Source: Gammaproteobacteria bacterium (lineage in GTDB: Bacteria > Pseudomonadota > Gammaproteobacteria > Pseudomonadales > Azotimanducaceae). Taken from it: DNA of 64,000 nucleotides. Positions 1 through 8,959 of this stretch are shown here, in pieces. The notes below the pieces were generated by a model. It was not told where the DNA came from and searched no databases. It saw nothing but the letters and a program-made list of their open reading frames with translations. Every line of letters begins with the position of its first letter. Within the stretch, counting starts at the first letter, position 1. Both the position numbers and the translations under genes were made by a program. The stretch is taken from the NCBI GenBank assembly GCA_002704225.1, contig PAFU01000035.1, forward strand, positions 56,032 to 120,031. The letters are read 5' to 3'.

Positions 1-841
1 AAACCAAGCCCGCCAAAGCGCCGTTCAAGGCCATCGTAAGATCTGCTTTGCCGAAAAGGATTCGGGCCACAATCAATGCTGCGATCAGGCCGCCAGCAGC
101 AGCCATGTTCGTATTTACAAACACCTGAGCCACGGCATTCGCCTCATCAATATTACTGAGCTTCAGTTCCGAACCGCCGTTAAAACCGAACCAGCCGAAC
201 CACAGAATAAACATGCCGAGGGTAGCTAGAGGCATGTTAGAGCCTTGAATCGCGTTCACTTCGCCGTTTGGACCGTACTTGCCCTGACGCGGGCCGAGTA
301 ACAGAACACCTGCGAGGGCCGCTGCTGCACCGCACATGTGAACGATGCCGGAACCTGCGAAGTCGACAAAACCCGCCTCCGAAAGGAAGCCCCCGCCCCA
401 ACTCCAGCTTCCCTGTGTGGGATAGATGAAGCCCGTCATGACGACGGCAAACAGCAGAAAGGACCAAAGCTTCATGCGCTCTGCTACCGCTCCCGAAATA
501 ATTGACATCGCTGTTGCAACGAAGACCACTTGGAAAAAGAAGTCAGAACGGGCGGAGTAATACACATCGCCACCGGAGGCCAGAACCTCATCGACAGTAT
601 TTTCTGCGCCGATCAATATGCTGCTACCGCCATACATAATCGCGTAGCCAATGAGTAAATACATGACACAGGAAATCGCGAACAGCGCGACGTTCTTTGT
701 CAAAATTTCGGATGTGTTTTTGCTTCGCACCATACCCGCTTCGAGCATGGCAAAGCCGGGTGCCATAAACATGACTAGGGCACCCATTACTAGGAAGTAG
801 AACGTGTCTACCGCGTAACTCAGTTGAATCAGATCTTCCAC
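1..841 (-). CDS. amtB: Ammonium transporter AmtB (C-terminus cut by window edge)
   Basis: Inner-membrane ammonium channel; the first 280 residues are present and the rest lies beyond the left edge. The start is GTG at 841, with GGAG about 8 bases upstream; no ATG fits the conserved N-terminus. The Amt signature around residues 158-172 includes Asp160 (substrate recruitment) and His168 (first of the pore twin-histidine pair). The visible part is a run of hydrophobic helices separated by short loops, typical of the family. The gene follows glnK by 30 bp in the same direction, the usual glnK-amtB pair in which GlnK docks on the trimer and closes the channel when ammonium is plentiful. It should be co-transcribed from the sigma-54 promoter upstream of glnK. 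Family assignment is secure. Confidence 0.95.
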   Translation of the reverse strand, partial: MEDLIQLSYAVDTFYFLVMGALVMFMAPGFAMLEAGMVRSKNTSEILTKNVALFAISCVMYLLIGYAIMYGGSSILIGAENTVDEVLASGGDVYYSARSDFFFQVVFVATAMSIISGAVAERMKLWSFLLFAVVMTGFIYPTQGSWSWGGGFLSEAGFVDFAGSGIVHMCGAAAALAGVLLLGPRQGKYGPNGEVNAIQGSNMPLATLGMFILWFGWFGFNGGSELKLSNIDEANAVAQVFVNTNMAAAGGLIAALIVARILFGKADLTMALNGALAGLV

Positions 842-871
842 AATCTTCGCTCCAAATTTTTTCTAGGGGGC

Positions 872-1219
<348 letters not shown>

Positions 1220-1397
1220 CTAAACGTTAGGGACTCCCAGGGCGCTCAAGCGACCTGGCACCGATTTGATGTGGAAGATCAAATGCATTTCGCATTGAAA
1301 TTTTCTACGAATCAGCCGGCGATAGATACCTCTAAGCATCAAACGCAGCCATTTCACTCCAATTGGTCTTCCAACCGTCGGTCCCACTGCCCTTAAA

Positions 1398-1411
1398 GCA
1401 AAAGACGTGCC
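1398..1411 (-). promoter_or_regulatory. Sigma-54 (-24/-12) promoter for glnK-amtB
   Basis: On the minus strand the sequence reads GGCACGTCTTTTGC: GG of the -24 element and GC of the -12 element start 12 bases apart, as required, and it matches the consensus TGGCACG-N4-TTGC at all but the first base. The predicted transcription start is near 1386, giving a leader of about 175 nt before glnK. A perfect inverted repeat with 6-bp arms (1422-1434, ATCACC-A-GGTGAT) sits just upstream at about -36 to -48 and could be an extra operator. Confidence 0.75.
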
Positions 1412-1570
1412 TACTTTTAGTATCACCAGGTGATTGACACCAAGTTGGACAAAAACACCCGTATTCCTTGGCCATTTCATGTTATTTGTCTTTGAAGATG
1501 GGCTGGCTGATCCTTCAGTTACGCGTTTCAGCCCATCAATCGGAGGCTTTCGCCCTAAAAAAGGGCAAGC

Positions 1571-1628
1571 GCACCAATCTAACGCTTCAGGTTGGTGCGG
1601 CGCGGCGATAGTCGCACCGCCTATGTGC
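1571..1628. promoter_or_regulatory. NtrC-type enhancer upstream of glnK-amtB
   Basis: Cluster of GCACC/GGTGC half-sites in the NtrC arrangement GCACC-N5-GGTGC. The best site is GCACCGCCTATGTGC at 1614-1628, with one mismatch. A second lies at 1584-1598 (GCTTC-AGGTT-GGTGC) with its centre 30 bp away, and a weaker overlapping site at 1571-1585. They lie about 190-240 bp upstream of the predicted glnK start, a typical enhancer distance. The intergenic stretch 1211-1744 holds no convincing gene apart from these sites; ubiK diverges on its right side. Confidence 0.55.
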
Positions 1629-1744
1629 GATTGCTTACAGAGACGCGAGCATTCTGCCGTTGGCCAGACTTGGTGATTCGATAGAGTGATATGGCTTCAG
1701 ACGGAATAGCAGTACACTCGATCACTACCTCGACAGGAATCGCC

Positions 1745-2026
1745 ATGCACGCAGACCCTTTCACCACTCTGCTTCGACCGATAATGCAGTTGCTGGATCA
1801 AGCGCTACCTGAGAATTTGGCCGGATCCCTGAAAGCCGATATCGAAACTAAGGCTCAGAGCGTATTCAAGCAGATGGCATTGGTTCCGAAGCACGAATTT
1901 GAAGCCCAAGAGGCGCTACTGCAAACGTTGGAGGCACAAATAAAGAGCCTGGAGGCGCGTCTGTCAGAACTGGAGGGGTTTTCCGCTGACAGGCCACCCC
2001 GAGGCGCTAGCTCCATCGAGGATTGA
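1745..2026 (+). CDS. ubiK: Ubiquinone biosynthesis accessory factor UbiK (YqiC/BMFP family)
   Basis: 93-residue soluble protein of the YqiC family. The N-terminal half carries the conserved amphipathic helix ending in a phenylalanine-rich VFKQMALVPKHEF segment, and the C-terminal third (about residues 55-80) is a heptad-like coiled coil that drives trimer formation. In E. coli the family helps assemble the soluble Ubi enzyme complex with UbiJ under aerobic conditions. I chose the ATG at 1745 because AGGA lies 7 bases upstream and the length then matches the family (about 96). An earlier in-frame ATG at 1691 would add 18 residues unlike any homologue. It is immediately followed by comM. Confidence 0.85.
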   Translation: MHADPFTTLLRPIMQLLDQALPENLAGSLKADIETKAQSVFKQMALVPKHEFEAQEALLQTLEAQIKSLEARLSELEGFSADRPPRGASSIED

Positions 2027-2037
2027 CCGGGCACGCC

Positions 2038-3606
2038 ATGAGTCGCAGCGCCTCTGTGCTCAGCCGCACGGCCTACGGATTAGAAACACACCTTGTTCAC
2101 GTCGAGTGTCATCTGGCTGGGGGGCTGCCCGGCACCACCATTGTCGGGTTAGCCGAGGGAGCCGTCCGCGAAGCCCGAGATCGCGTAAAAAGTGCCATCC
2201 GCAACAGTGGTTTCAGCTATCCCGTCAGCCATATCACAATCAATCTTGCGCCAAGCCACCTAAGCAAATCTGGCACGGGTTTCGACCTGCCCATCGCGAT
2301 GGCCATCTTAGTCGCTAGCGAGCAGCTGCCCAGCGCGGCACTCGACCAAACCGAATTTATTGGGGAGTTGGGGTTATTCGGCGCACTGCGCCGAGCGCAC
2401 AATGTATTGGCAAGCGCTGTATCCTGTTACCAAGCAGGCCATCGTCTCTTTCTACCTCAGGCAAACGCCAATGAAGTTCAACTGATAGCGAGGGATGGTT
2501 TTTGGACGGCGACGAGCCTGTTGGAGGTAGCGGAATTGCTCTGTGCGAAAAGACAAAAACCAGCACCACTTGCTAGACCAGTAGACCCCTCAAACGAAGA
2601 AGGTCGCGAAATCTTCGATCAGATTATTGGTCAGTATCTTGCCAAGCGTGCGCTGATGATCGCCGCCGCCGGAGGGCACCACATGCTGATGATCGGTCCA
2701 CCAGGCACAGGCAAAACCATGCTGGCGCAATGTTTGGTCGATTTGCTACCGGACCTAGAACACGACCGCATGCTGGAAGTGGCAACGGTCTATTCGGCCT
2801 ACGGCAGCGGGCGAGAACACTATCGAAGACCGCCCTTACGGAGTCCTCACCATTCCGTTAGCACCGCGGCAATGGGAGGCGGAGGACACACACCAACGCC
2901 CGGTGAAATCACACTGTCCCACTGCGGAGTCCTGTTTCTCGACGAGTTACCGCACTTTAAGCCATCGGCCCTAGACCTACTCCGTGAGCCCATCGAAACC
3001 GGCGAAATTGCCATCGCGAGAGCTCAGTACCGAACATCCTTTCCTTGTCGTTTCCAACTCATTGCGGCGATGAATCCCTGTCCGGCGGGTCGTTCCTGCA
3101 AGGAACACTCATGCCGCTGTACTCCCAGTCAGGTGCAGCGTTATCAGAGCAGAATTTCGGGGCCACTGTTGGACCGCATTGATCTGCACGTGCCCGTGCC
3201 TGAACTGGATCAGCAAACGATGCTAATGACGCAACCGGAAACGCCTGACCGGTCTGGCGAAATGCAGTGGGAGAAAGCACGGCAAACCATCATCTTAGCC
3301 CGCCAATGCCAAACCGCTCGACAGGGTTGCTTAAACGCTCACGTCAATGGGTCGGAGTTGACGCATCGAATCCAGCAAGCGGATTTGCACGCCGCTTTTT
3401 TGACGCGGGTCACTGAAAACTTTGAGCTGTCCTTGCGCAACTACCACAAGCTCTGGCGTATTGCGTTGACCTTGGCTGATCTCGAATGGGTGAGGGAGAA
3501 CCCAGGGATGGCTGAACAGGGCAACTGGAGTGATGAACAGCATGTTAGGGAACAACATATATTAGATGCCTTGAGCTTTCGGGCAATGCACTGGGGCAGG
3601 GATTGA
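2038..3606 (+). CDS. comM: ComM-family AAA+ ATPase (YifB, Mg-chelatase-like)
   Basis: 522 residues, the usual size for ComM/YifB. Layout: an N-terminal Lon-protease-like S5 fold domain (about 1-170), a central AAA+ domain with Walker A GPPGTGKT at about 220-227 and Walker B LFLDELP, a cysteine-rich sensor segment (CPAGRSCKEHSCRC) followed by the SGPLLDRIDLHV motif, and the C-terminal Mg-chelatase helical domain. ComM is a hexameric branch-migration helicase that widens integration tracts during natural transformation. ATG at 2038 aligns with the family start (MSRSASVLSRTAYGLE); a TTG 15 bases upstream overlaps the ubiK stop and is less likely. dprA at 42.1 kb is a second transformation gene, but both also occur in bacteria not known to be transformable. 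Confidence 0.95.
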   Translation: MSRSASVLSRTAYGLETHLVHVECHLAGGLPGTTIVGLAEGAVREARDRVKSAIRNSGFSYPVSHITINLAPSHLSKSGTGFDLPIAMAILVASEQLPSAALDQTEFIGELGLFGALRRAHNVLASAVSCYQAGHRLFLPQANANEVQLIARDGFWTATSLLEVAELLCAKRQKPAPLARPVDPSNEEGREIFDQIIGQYLAKRALMIAAAGGHHMLMIGPPGTGKTMLAQCLVDLLPDLEHDRMLEVATVYSAYGSGREHYRRPPLRSPHHSVSTAAMGGGGHTPTPGEITLSHCGVLFLDELPHFKPSALDLLREPIETGEIAIARAQYRTSFPCRFQLIAAMNPCPAGRSCKEHSCRCTPSQVQRYQSRISGPLLDRIDLHVPVPELDQQTMLMTQPETPDRSGEMQWEKARQTIILARQCQTARQGCLNAHVNGSELTHRIQQADLHAAFLTRVTENFELSLRNYHKLWRIALTLADLEWVRENPGMAEQGNWSDEQHVREQHILDALSFRAMHWGRD

Positions 3607-3655
3607 GGCCAGGGTTTGGATGGGAGAGCGAGCTAACTGGGTTACCGCAAAAGGA

Positions 3656-3677
3656 AAGGGCTCCCGAAGGAGCCCTT
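3656..3677 (-). terminator. Rho-independent terminator of the TorF-like gene
   Basis: Perfect 9-bp stem (AAGGGCTCC / GGAGCCCTT) around a CGAA/TTCG tetraloop. On the minus strand it lies 26 bases after the porin stop codon and is followed by TTTCCTTTT. The plus-strand side has no T-tract, so it mainly serves the minus-strand gene. Confidence 0.85.
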
Positions 3678-3702
3678 GGAGGGAGGCGGTTTTGAGCGCT
3701 TT

Positions 3703-4338
3703 TTAGAAGGATTTTCCGATTGAGAGAACGACCGCTTCGCCTTCAGCATCAGAGCCTGCATCGCCTTCCAACTCATCACTTGGGAAGATGATCGCGACGC
3801 CGAGATCGATGTCAGAAACCGTGGTGCCATAGCCCAACTCGAAATAGTCGCCGTCGAAATCGTCGCCGAATGTGCCATAGGTACCGTAAAAGCCTTTACC
3901 CAGATCGATTGAGATGTCGAGGAAGTCATAGTCTTGACCACCGTCACCATCCCATTCGCCGATAGAATAACCGATGGATACGGGGCCGTAGCCAACGCTG
4001 AGGTTCACTTCTTCGTAAGTCTCATCCCAGTCATCGGTGTAGTAGTAGCCGGTGAATCCCACGCCAATTGAGACTTCGCCAATGTCCATGCCGTAGCCAC
4101 CGTAGAGGTCATACTCGAGCCCGTCACCGACATCCGCGGTCCAAGCGCCTACATAGAACCCGCCTTCTTCGTAATCGATCCCAGCGCTGGCGGAGGAATT
4201 CTTCTGATAAATGCCTCTGTAGTAGTATTCAGAAACGTACCCAACGTTATACGACACGTCTGCACTAGCGACGGCCGTTACGCCTAGTGAACCGGCAGCG
4301 ATCGCCGCGGCGGATAAGAGTTTAGTGAGTGTTTTCAT
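3703..4338 (-). CDS. TorF-family putative porin (outer-membrane beta-barrel)
   Basis: 211 residues. It has a clear signal peptide (MKTLTKLL then an alanine-rich core, cleavage after VASA), then alternating aromatic/acidic beta strands rich in Gly, Tyr and Asp, and the terminal phenylalanine (GKSF) needed for barrel assembly. The mature start SYNVGYVSEYYYRGIYQ is typical of the 'TorF family putative porin' group, whose substrate is unknown. AGGAG lies 5 bases before the ATG. The gene has its own sigma-54 promoter and NtrC-like enhancer and lies 2.5 kb from glnK-amtB; in several proteobacteria, as I recall, this family sits directly beside glnK-amtB. I infer nitrogen-limitation-induced outer-membrane passage of a nitrogenous solute. 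The very acidic composition (strings of Asp/Glu/Gly) suits a cation-selective or marine protein. Confidence 0.8.
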   Translation of the reverse strand: MKTLTKLLSAAAIAAGSLGVTAVASADVSYNVGYVSEYYYRGIYQKNSSASAGIDYEEGGFYVGAWTADVGDGLEYDLYGGYGMDIGEVSIGVGFTGYYYTDDWDETYEEVNLSVGYGPVSIGYSIGEWDGDGGQDYDFLDISIDLGKGFYGTYGTFGDDFDGDYFELGYGTTVSDIDLGVAIIFPSDELEGDAGSDAEGEAVVLSIGKSF

Positions 4339-4444
4339 CGTCTCTCCTGAGAATTCGTAAATAATGAATGGGAACTGCCGTTCTCCATTTTTCTGCGTTT
4401 ACCGCGTTTCGCACTGATCCGCCTGTATCGCTGTACGACATAAA

Positions 4445-4458
4445 GCAACAAGCGGGCC
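4445..4458 (-). promoter_or_regulatory. Sigma-54 (-24/-12) promoter for the TorF-like porin
   Basis: Minus strand reads TTGGCCCGCTTGTTGCTT. The GG and GC start 12 bases apart; only one consensus base (A to C in GGCAC) differs. The predicted start is near 4433, leaving a leader of about 95 nt to the porin ATG. Confidence 0.72.
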
Positions 4459-4588
4459 AACTTTGGACAGCAATAGAAAGCGAGGATAAAACTAGGCTCT
4501 AGGCCCTGATTTTATTGGATATTTTAAAAGAAGCCGCGCGAGGCGGTGGCAGCAACATATGAACGCTGATTCCAATCTGGCAAGAAAT

Positions 4589-4653
4589 GCCTATCTTCGG
4601 TGCACAATCTTCGGCGGCGCGCACCAATACGGTGCGGCGCGCCATCTCGGTGC
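4589..4653. promoter_or_regulatory. NtrC-type enhancer upstream of the TorF-like porin
   Basis: Contains a perfect NtrC-type palindrome GCACCAATACGGTGC (4621-4635), a near-perfect one GCGCCATCTCGGTGC (4639-4653) and a half-site GGTGC at 4599-4603 with a degenerate partner. Centres are at 4596, 4628 and 4646; the 32-bp step between the first two equals the spacing I recall for the E. coli glnA enhancer. The sites lie about 160-215 bp upstream of the predicted start. The open reading frame that crosses this stretch (4559-4780) is almost certainly not a gene. The rest of the 4339-4755 gap shows nothing coding. Confidence 0.6.
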
Positions 4654-4708
4654 TTATCGAGAGAACGGGCCTAGCAATGCTGACCGATTACCAAGGCCTT
4701 ATCTTGAA

Positions 4709-4742
4709 TTGAACCGATCTAACCCGGATCCGAGGGGTTCAA
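4709..4742. repeat. Inverted repeat after the cytochrome c5 gene
   Basis: Arms TTGAACC (4709-4715) and GGTTCAA (4736-4742) pair perfectly, with a GC-rich loop containing a second AACCC/GGGTT-like pairing. It lies just past the 3' end of the cytochrome c5 gene on the minus strand. There is no clear T-tract, so it may be a weak terminator or an RNA-stabilising hairpin. Confidence 0.35.
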
Positions 4743-4755
4743 TATCCATCGTGCA

Positions 4756-5163
4756 CTACTGTGCAGCGTCGACCATGTAGGTGACCGCATCGTTCAACTC
4801 ATCATCGGAGCAGGACATGCAGAGACCCTTGGCGGGCATCGCATTGATGCCGTTCAGCGTACTTGCCATCAGAGCATCCATGCCCTTGGAAATCCGAGGA
4901 GCCCAAGCAGAGGTATCGGCGAATGCTGGCGCGCCACCAATTCCCATGGCGTGGCAGGTTGCACAATAGGTGTCGTACACCTCCGCTCCGCTTAGAGGAG
5001 CCGCAGGCGCGGCCGCTACCATGACTTCCTCAACTGCCGCGCGGTTGACTGTTCCATAGGGCTGCAAGCGTGCGTCGATCTCGTCGTCGCTGCCGGGTGG
5101 TACCGCGTTGGCAGACAAGGCAAACAAAAGGGTTGAAGCAATAGCGATGAATCTCAGTCTCAA
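4756..5163 (-). CDS. Cytochrome c5 (monohaem, class I c-type cytochrome)
   Basis: 135-residue precursor with a signal peptide ending around ALSANA, an Ala/Pro-rich linker, then a class-I cytochrome c domain. The haem site is Cys67-Ala-Thr-Cys70-His71 and the probable axial Met is 109. A second Cys pair (Cys115, Cys118) is the disulfide characteristic of cytochrome c5. It is a periplasmic electron carrier, probably feeding terminal oxidases such as the caa3-type enzyme encoded at 35-39 kb. The start is TTG at 5163 with AGGAG 7-8 bases upstream. It lies downstream of the acyl-CoA dehydrogenase gene after a gap of about 140 bp and is probably transcribed separately. Confidence 0.88.
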   Translation of the reverse strand: MRLRFIAIASTLLFALSANAVPPGSDDEIDARLQPYGTVNRAAVEEVMVAAAPAAPLSGAEVYDTYCATCHAMGIGGAPAFADTSAWAPRISKGMDALMASTLNGINAMPAKGLCMSCSDDELNDAVTYMVDAAQ

Positions 5164-5300
5164 GAGACCTCTCCTTAGTTGAGCAAATGAATGTCGTTGA
5201 GCGAACCTGACCGATGAGCCTCCATCGTGTCTCTAGGCTATTCGTCGACCTGATCGGTGATGTTCAGGTTCTAAAGGGCCGGTCGCGCGCGATTATAGCC

Positions 5301-6470
5301 TCAGCTACGAGTCGCGTCGAATAACTCGCGCCCGATCAGCATACGCCGAATTTCACTGGTACCTGCACCGATTTCATAGAGCTTGGCATCCCGCAGCAAA
5401 CGAGCCGCAGGATAGTCGTTGATATAGCCATTGCCGCCGAGCGCCTGCACCGCTTGCAAAGCATGCTGAGTCGCCCGCTCGGCTGCGTACAAAATACAGC
5501 CCGCTGCATCAATACGCGTGGTGCGGTCCGCATCGCAGGCCGCGGCAACCGAATACACATAGGCTCGAGCAGCATTAGTTTCGGTATACATGTCGGCAAT
5601 TTTGGCCTGCATCAACTGGAACTCCCCAATGGGGCGACCAAACTGCTGCCGCTCGTGAACATAGGGCATTGCCACATCTAGGGCTGCGCGACTGAGACCT
5701 AGGGCACCACCGGCCAGAACCACTCGCTCATAATCCAGACCGCTCATCAAGATGCTGACGCCCTGGCCCACCTTGCCAAGAATTTGCGACTTGGAAACTC
5801 GGCAATCTTCGAAAATTAGCTCCGCTGTATCGGAACCTCGCATACCCATTTTGTCTAACTTATTGCCTGTGCTGAACCCCGTCATCCCCTTCTCGATCAG
5901 GAAAGCCGTAATGCCCTTCGTGCCCAAGGCCGGGTCTACCGTGGCGTAGACCACCAGTACATCAGCACCAGGCCCATTGGTTATCCACATTTTGTTGCCG
6001 TTGAGAATGTAGTCATCGCCATCGTCCGTGGCGCGCAAACTCATACTCACAACGTCGGAGCCCGAGCCGGGCTCGCTCATGGCTAAGGCGCCCAAAAACT
6101 CGCCGGACACCAGCTTGGGCAAATAATTCTGTCGCTGGTCCCCGGTACCAAAGCGCACAATCTGATTCACGCAGAGATTGGAATGTGCGCCATAGGACAG
6201 GCCAACAGAACCAGACGCACGACTGATTTCTTCCAGCACAATGGTATGAGCAAGGTAGCCCATGTCAACGCCGCCATATTCCGTCGGAACCGTCATGCCC
6301 AGCACGCCCAGGTCACCCAGTTTTGGCCACAGGTCTCGAGGAAATTCGTTGTTGCGGTCGATCTGGGCTGCGCGGGGCGCCAATTCCTTAGCGCAAAAAT
6401 TCGCGACGCTGTCACGCAGCTGCCCTATCGTTTCACCGTGCCCGAAATCAAAATCTGGTACCAAATGCAT
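5301..6470 (-). CDS. Isovaleryl-CoA dehydrogenase (acyl-CoA dehydrogenase family)
   Basis: 389-residue FAD flavoenzyme that oxidises isovaleryl-CoA to 3-methylcrotonyl-CoA in leucine breakdown. The three acyl-CoA dehydrogenase domains are complete: signature MSEPGSGSD in the beta domain and [19 protein letters not shown] in the C-terminal domain. The catalytic glutamate is in helix G (Glu248 in [11 protein letters not shown]) rather than near the C-terminus, which is the arrangement of isovaleryl- and long-chain enzymes. ATG at 6470 has AGAGG 8 bases upstream and gives the usual length; a GTG 72 bases earlier is possible but has no good ribosome site. The usual partners (methylcrotonyl-CoA carboxylase) are not adjacent, so the leucine role rests on sequence alone. 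Confidence 0.88.
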   Translation of the reverse strand: MHLVPDFDFGHGETIGQLRDSVANFCAKELAPRAAQIDRNNEFPRDLWPKLGDLGVLGMTVPTEYGGVDMGYLAHTIVLEEISRASGSVGLSYGAHSNLCVNQIVRFGTGDQRQNYLPKLVSGEFLGALAMSEPGSGSDVVSMSLRATDDGDDYILNGNKMWITNGPGADVLVVYATVDPALGTKGITAFLIEKGMTGFSTGNKLDKMGMRGSDTAELIFEDCRVSKSQILGKVGQGVSILMSGLDYERVVLAGGALGLSRAALDVAMPYVHERQQFGRPIGEFQLMQAKIADMYTETNAARAYVYSVAAACDADRTTRIDAAGCILYAAERATQHALQAVQALGGNGYINDYPAARLLRDAKLYEIGAGTSEIRRMLIGRELFDATRS

Positions 6471-6651
6471 TAACGCTGCCTCTTCAATCGACTGGCCGTA
6501 TGGTACCCGAACTGGCTGACGGGGATCAGATCCTTTCACCACTCAAATCCGTGACGACGCTTACTGCGGCATGAAAATTCGAGCGGATTGTTTGTCTGCC
6601 AAACGTTAAGGGCCTATCAAATCATTGCCATGGCGATCTAAACACAGCTCG

Positions 6652-8064
6652 CTAACACAGCCCTTGCTTCTTGACCCATTCATGAGTTTGATTCAGCGCG
6701 GAGCCAAGTTTGGTAATCAGCTCGTCAATCTGGGTTTCATTGATAATCAGCGGCGGACAAATGGCGATGGAGTCCCCTAGGTTGCGTAGCACCAAGCCCG
6801 CTTCATGGCAGGCACTGGAACAGTAGGCTCCCACACCATCGCCCGGAGCAAAGGTCTCTCGAGGCTCGGCACGACGCACCAGTTCCACAGCAGCAATCAG
6901 ACCCTTACCGCGTACCTCGCCCACCAGCGGGTGCCCGGCAAATTGTTGTAAGCGCTGCTGGAGAATTGCGCCCATTTTTTCCGCGTGGGCGAATAAGTCC
7001 ATGTCTTCCATCAATTCCAGATTGCGAAGCGCTACTGCTGCGCAAACCGGGTGACCGGAGTAGGTAAAACCATGGGCAAAATTTCCTAACTCGGCGGATC
7101 GATCCGCAAAGGCTTCGTACATGTATTCCGGCAGCAACACGGCGCTGATGGGCAAGTAGGCGGAAGACAAGGCTTTGGCAACGCTCATCGTGGTAGGCCT
7201 AATGTCCATGGTTTGGGCCCCAAACGGCTTGCCAGTGCGACCAAAGCCACAGATCACCTCGTCATCGATGAAGGCAATATCGTGCTTGTCCAGAACGTGC
7301 TGAATACGCGGGTAATAGTGTTCTGGTGGCACGACCACGCCACCGGCTCCCATAATGGGTTCAGCAATAAACGCGGCGACCGTCTCCGGACCCTCGCGCT
7401 CTATCATTTGCTCCAGATCATTCACCAGTCGCTGAAGAAACTCGGCCTCAGTCTCGCCGGGCAAACCTTCACTGTAGTAATGCGGCGATGACGTATGCAG
7501 GACACCAGGCATTGGCAAGTCAAAGGCCGCATGGAACGGTGGCAGACCTGTGAGCGAACCACTGGCAATGGTGACCCCGTGATAACCCCGTTTACGTGAA
7601 ATGATCTTCTTCTTTTCCGGCCTGCCGATGGCGTTGTTGTAATACCAGATCAATTTGATTTGAGTGTCGTTTGCATCGCTACCGGACAGACCAAAAAACA
7701 CACGGCCCGCGTCCAATGGCGCCATCTGTTTGAGCTTTTCTGCCAGCAACACCGACGGCTCGTTGGTTCGACCGGCAAAGAGCTGTGAGTAATTGAGTTT
7801 GACCATTTGCTCATATGCGACACGGGCCAGTTCTTCCTGGCCGTAGCCAATGGCAGTGCACCAAAGACCCGCCATGCCTTCCAGATACTGCTTTCCGTGG
7901 TTATCGCGAACATAGATGCCATCGGCACTCTCCAGTACAACCGGTCCATGCTGCTGATGCTGAGCCAGATTTGTCGAGGGATGCAGCAGGTGCTGCAGAT
8001 CCATTCCCTCAATAGAATCGTTAGGATACTCGTTATGGGTTGCGAATCTTGGAATATTAGCCAT
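6652..8064 (-). CDS. Class-III PLP-dependent aminotransferase (omega-amine/amino acid:pyruvate type)
   Basis: 470 residues. Shows the family hallmarks: MAGLWC near the N-terminus, [11 protein letters not shown], the Tyr-His pair in KRGYHGVT, the Asp of [14 protein letters not shown], and the PLP lysine (Lys297) in [13 protein letters not shown]. Close in layout to polyamine/omega-amino acid:pyruvate transaminases (SpuC-like), but the substrate cannot be read from sequence. The start ATG at 8064 has AAGGAG 7 bases upstream; an upstream start at 8100 would add 12 unrelated residues. It follows the SDR gene by 47 bp in the same direction, suggesting amine or amino-acid catabolism in which the SDR acts on the carbonyl product (inference). 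Confidence 0.88.
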   Translation of the reverse strand: MANIPRFATHNEYPNDSIEGMDLQHLLHPSTNLAQHQQHGPVVLESADGIYVRDNHGKQYLEGMAGLWCTAIGYGQEELARVAYEQMVKLNYSQLFAGRTNEPSVLLAEKLKQMAPLDAGRVFFGLSGSDANDTQIKLIWYYNNAIGRPEKKKIISRKRGYHGVTIASGSLTGLPPFHAAFDLPMPGVLHTSSPHYYSEGLPGETEAEFLQRLVNDLEQMIEREGPETVAAFIAEPIMGAGGVVVPPEHYYPRIQHVLDKHDIAFIDDEVICGFGRTGKPFGAQTMDIRPTTMSVAKALSSAYLPISAVLLPEYMYEAFADRSAELGNFAHGFTYSGHPVCAAVALRNLELMEDMDLFAHAEKMGAILQQRLQQFAGHPLVGEVRGKGLIAAVELVRRAEPRETFAPGDGVGAYCSSACHEAGLVLRNLGDSIAICPPLIINETQIDELITKLGSALNQTHEWVKKQGLC

Positions 8065-8111
8065 GTCATTTCTCCTTGTCGGCACGCTGCCCGACATCAA
8101 GGTCTGCGAGA

Positions 8112-8924
8112 TCAGATCAGCGTTTGTGCGCTCAACGAAAATTCGTCCATCACCGAATCTGCGTAATCAATGCGCCCGGTCAATTCTTGCGCGTTTCCAT
8201 GGCATAGCCGCAAACAGGCTTCAGCCATGTGCTCTACCGGTGTCACGCGATCTTCGTTGGTTTCGTTGATCAGTTTGTGATGCATGACTCCGGGAGTGGC
8301 CACCAAACCTGGGGAGATAACATTCACACCGATACCATCGTCAAACACTTCTTGTGCCAGACCCGTTGTGAAACGCTCCAGAGCGGCCTTGCACATACCA
8401 TAGACTGTTCCGCCTCTTCCGGGCACAGATTTTTCTGGATGAAGCGCCGCATGAGACGACACATTCAAAATCCAACCCGATCCGCGCTCCTTCATCCCGG
8501 GCAGCACCAGCTGCGCCAGCTCGAAGGGCGCCCAAACCTGCACCTCCATCATCAACTGAAAGCGCTTCTCCGGAAAATCAGCGACAGGAATAAAGTACGT
8601 GATGGCGGCATTGTTGACCAAAATATCAATGGCCCCATAGGCGCTCATCGTGGCATCAACCAATCCCTGTCGGTCTTCCGCATTTGCCAGATCGGCTTTG
8701 ACGGCTATCGCTTCGCCGCCAGCGGCCCGAATATCGGCAACGGTTTGATTAATCGACCCCGGCAGATAGTGATCGCCTTCGCCCACGGTGCGTGCCGAAA
8801 CCACGACCTTCGCTCCTTCCATGGCGTAGCGGCGGGCTAGGGCGTCGCCGATACCACGACTGGCTCCAGTAATGACGGCGACCTTGCCAGCCAAAACCCC
8901 TTGCTGATTAACGGATACAGACAT
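8112..8924 (-). CDS. Short-chain dehydrogenase/reductase
   Basis: 270-residue classical SDR. Cofactor motif TGASRGIG at about 19-26, NNAA at about 107-110, catalytic Ser in NVSSHAA and the Tyr-x-x-x-Lys pair in VYGMCKAA. The [20 protein letters not shown] segment is shared with SDRs annotated as acting on steroid- or terpenoid-like ketones, but I cannot assign a substrate. ATG at 8924 with AGGAGG 5 bases upstream. Placed between alanine racemase and the aminotransferase with short gaps, so likely co-transcribed with one or both. Confidence 0.88.
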   Translation of the reverse strand: MSVSVNQQGVLAGKVAVITGASRGIGDALARRYAMEGAKVVVSARTVGEGDHYLPGSINQTVADIRAAGGEAIAVKADLANAEDRQGLVDATMSAYGAIDILVNNAAITYFIPVADFPEKRFQLMMEVQVWAPFELAQLVLPGMKERGSGWILNVSSHAALHPEKSVPGRGGTVYGMCKAALERFTTGLAQEVFDDGIGVNVISPGLVATPGVMHHKLINETNEDRVTPVEHMAEACLRLCHGNAQELTGRIDYADSVMDEFSLSAQTLI

Positions 8925-8959
8925 CTCCCCCTCCTATCGGTGCTATCGATTTCTCCGGA

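Noticed and set aside
1434..1676. 80-codon plus-strand frame in the glnK-ubiK intergenic region
   Set aside because: No ribosome site, no family resemblance, and it covers the sigma-54 promoter and NtrC-type sites.
2038..3606. Competence island with comM
   Set aside because: comM and dprA are both present but lie 40 kb apart, and no pilus or uptake genes are in the window.
4559..4780. 73-codon frame between the TorF porin and cytochrome c5
   Set aside because: Overlaps the NtrC-like enhancer and the cytochrome c5 end; composition is not protein-like.
8229..8840. 203-codon frame opposite the SDR gene
   Set aside because: Antisense shadow of a clear SDR with full motifs; translation looks like no protein family.
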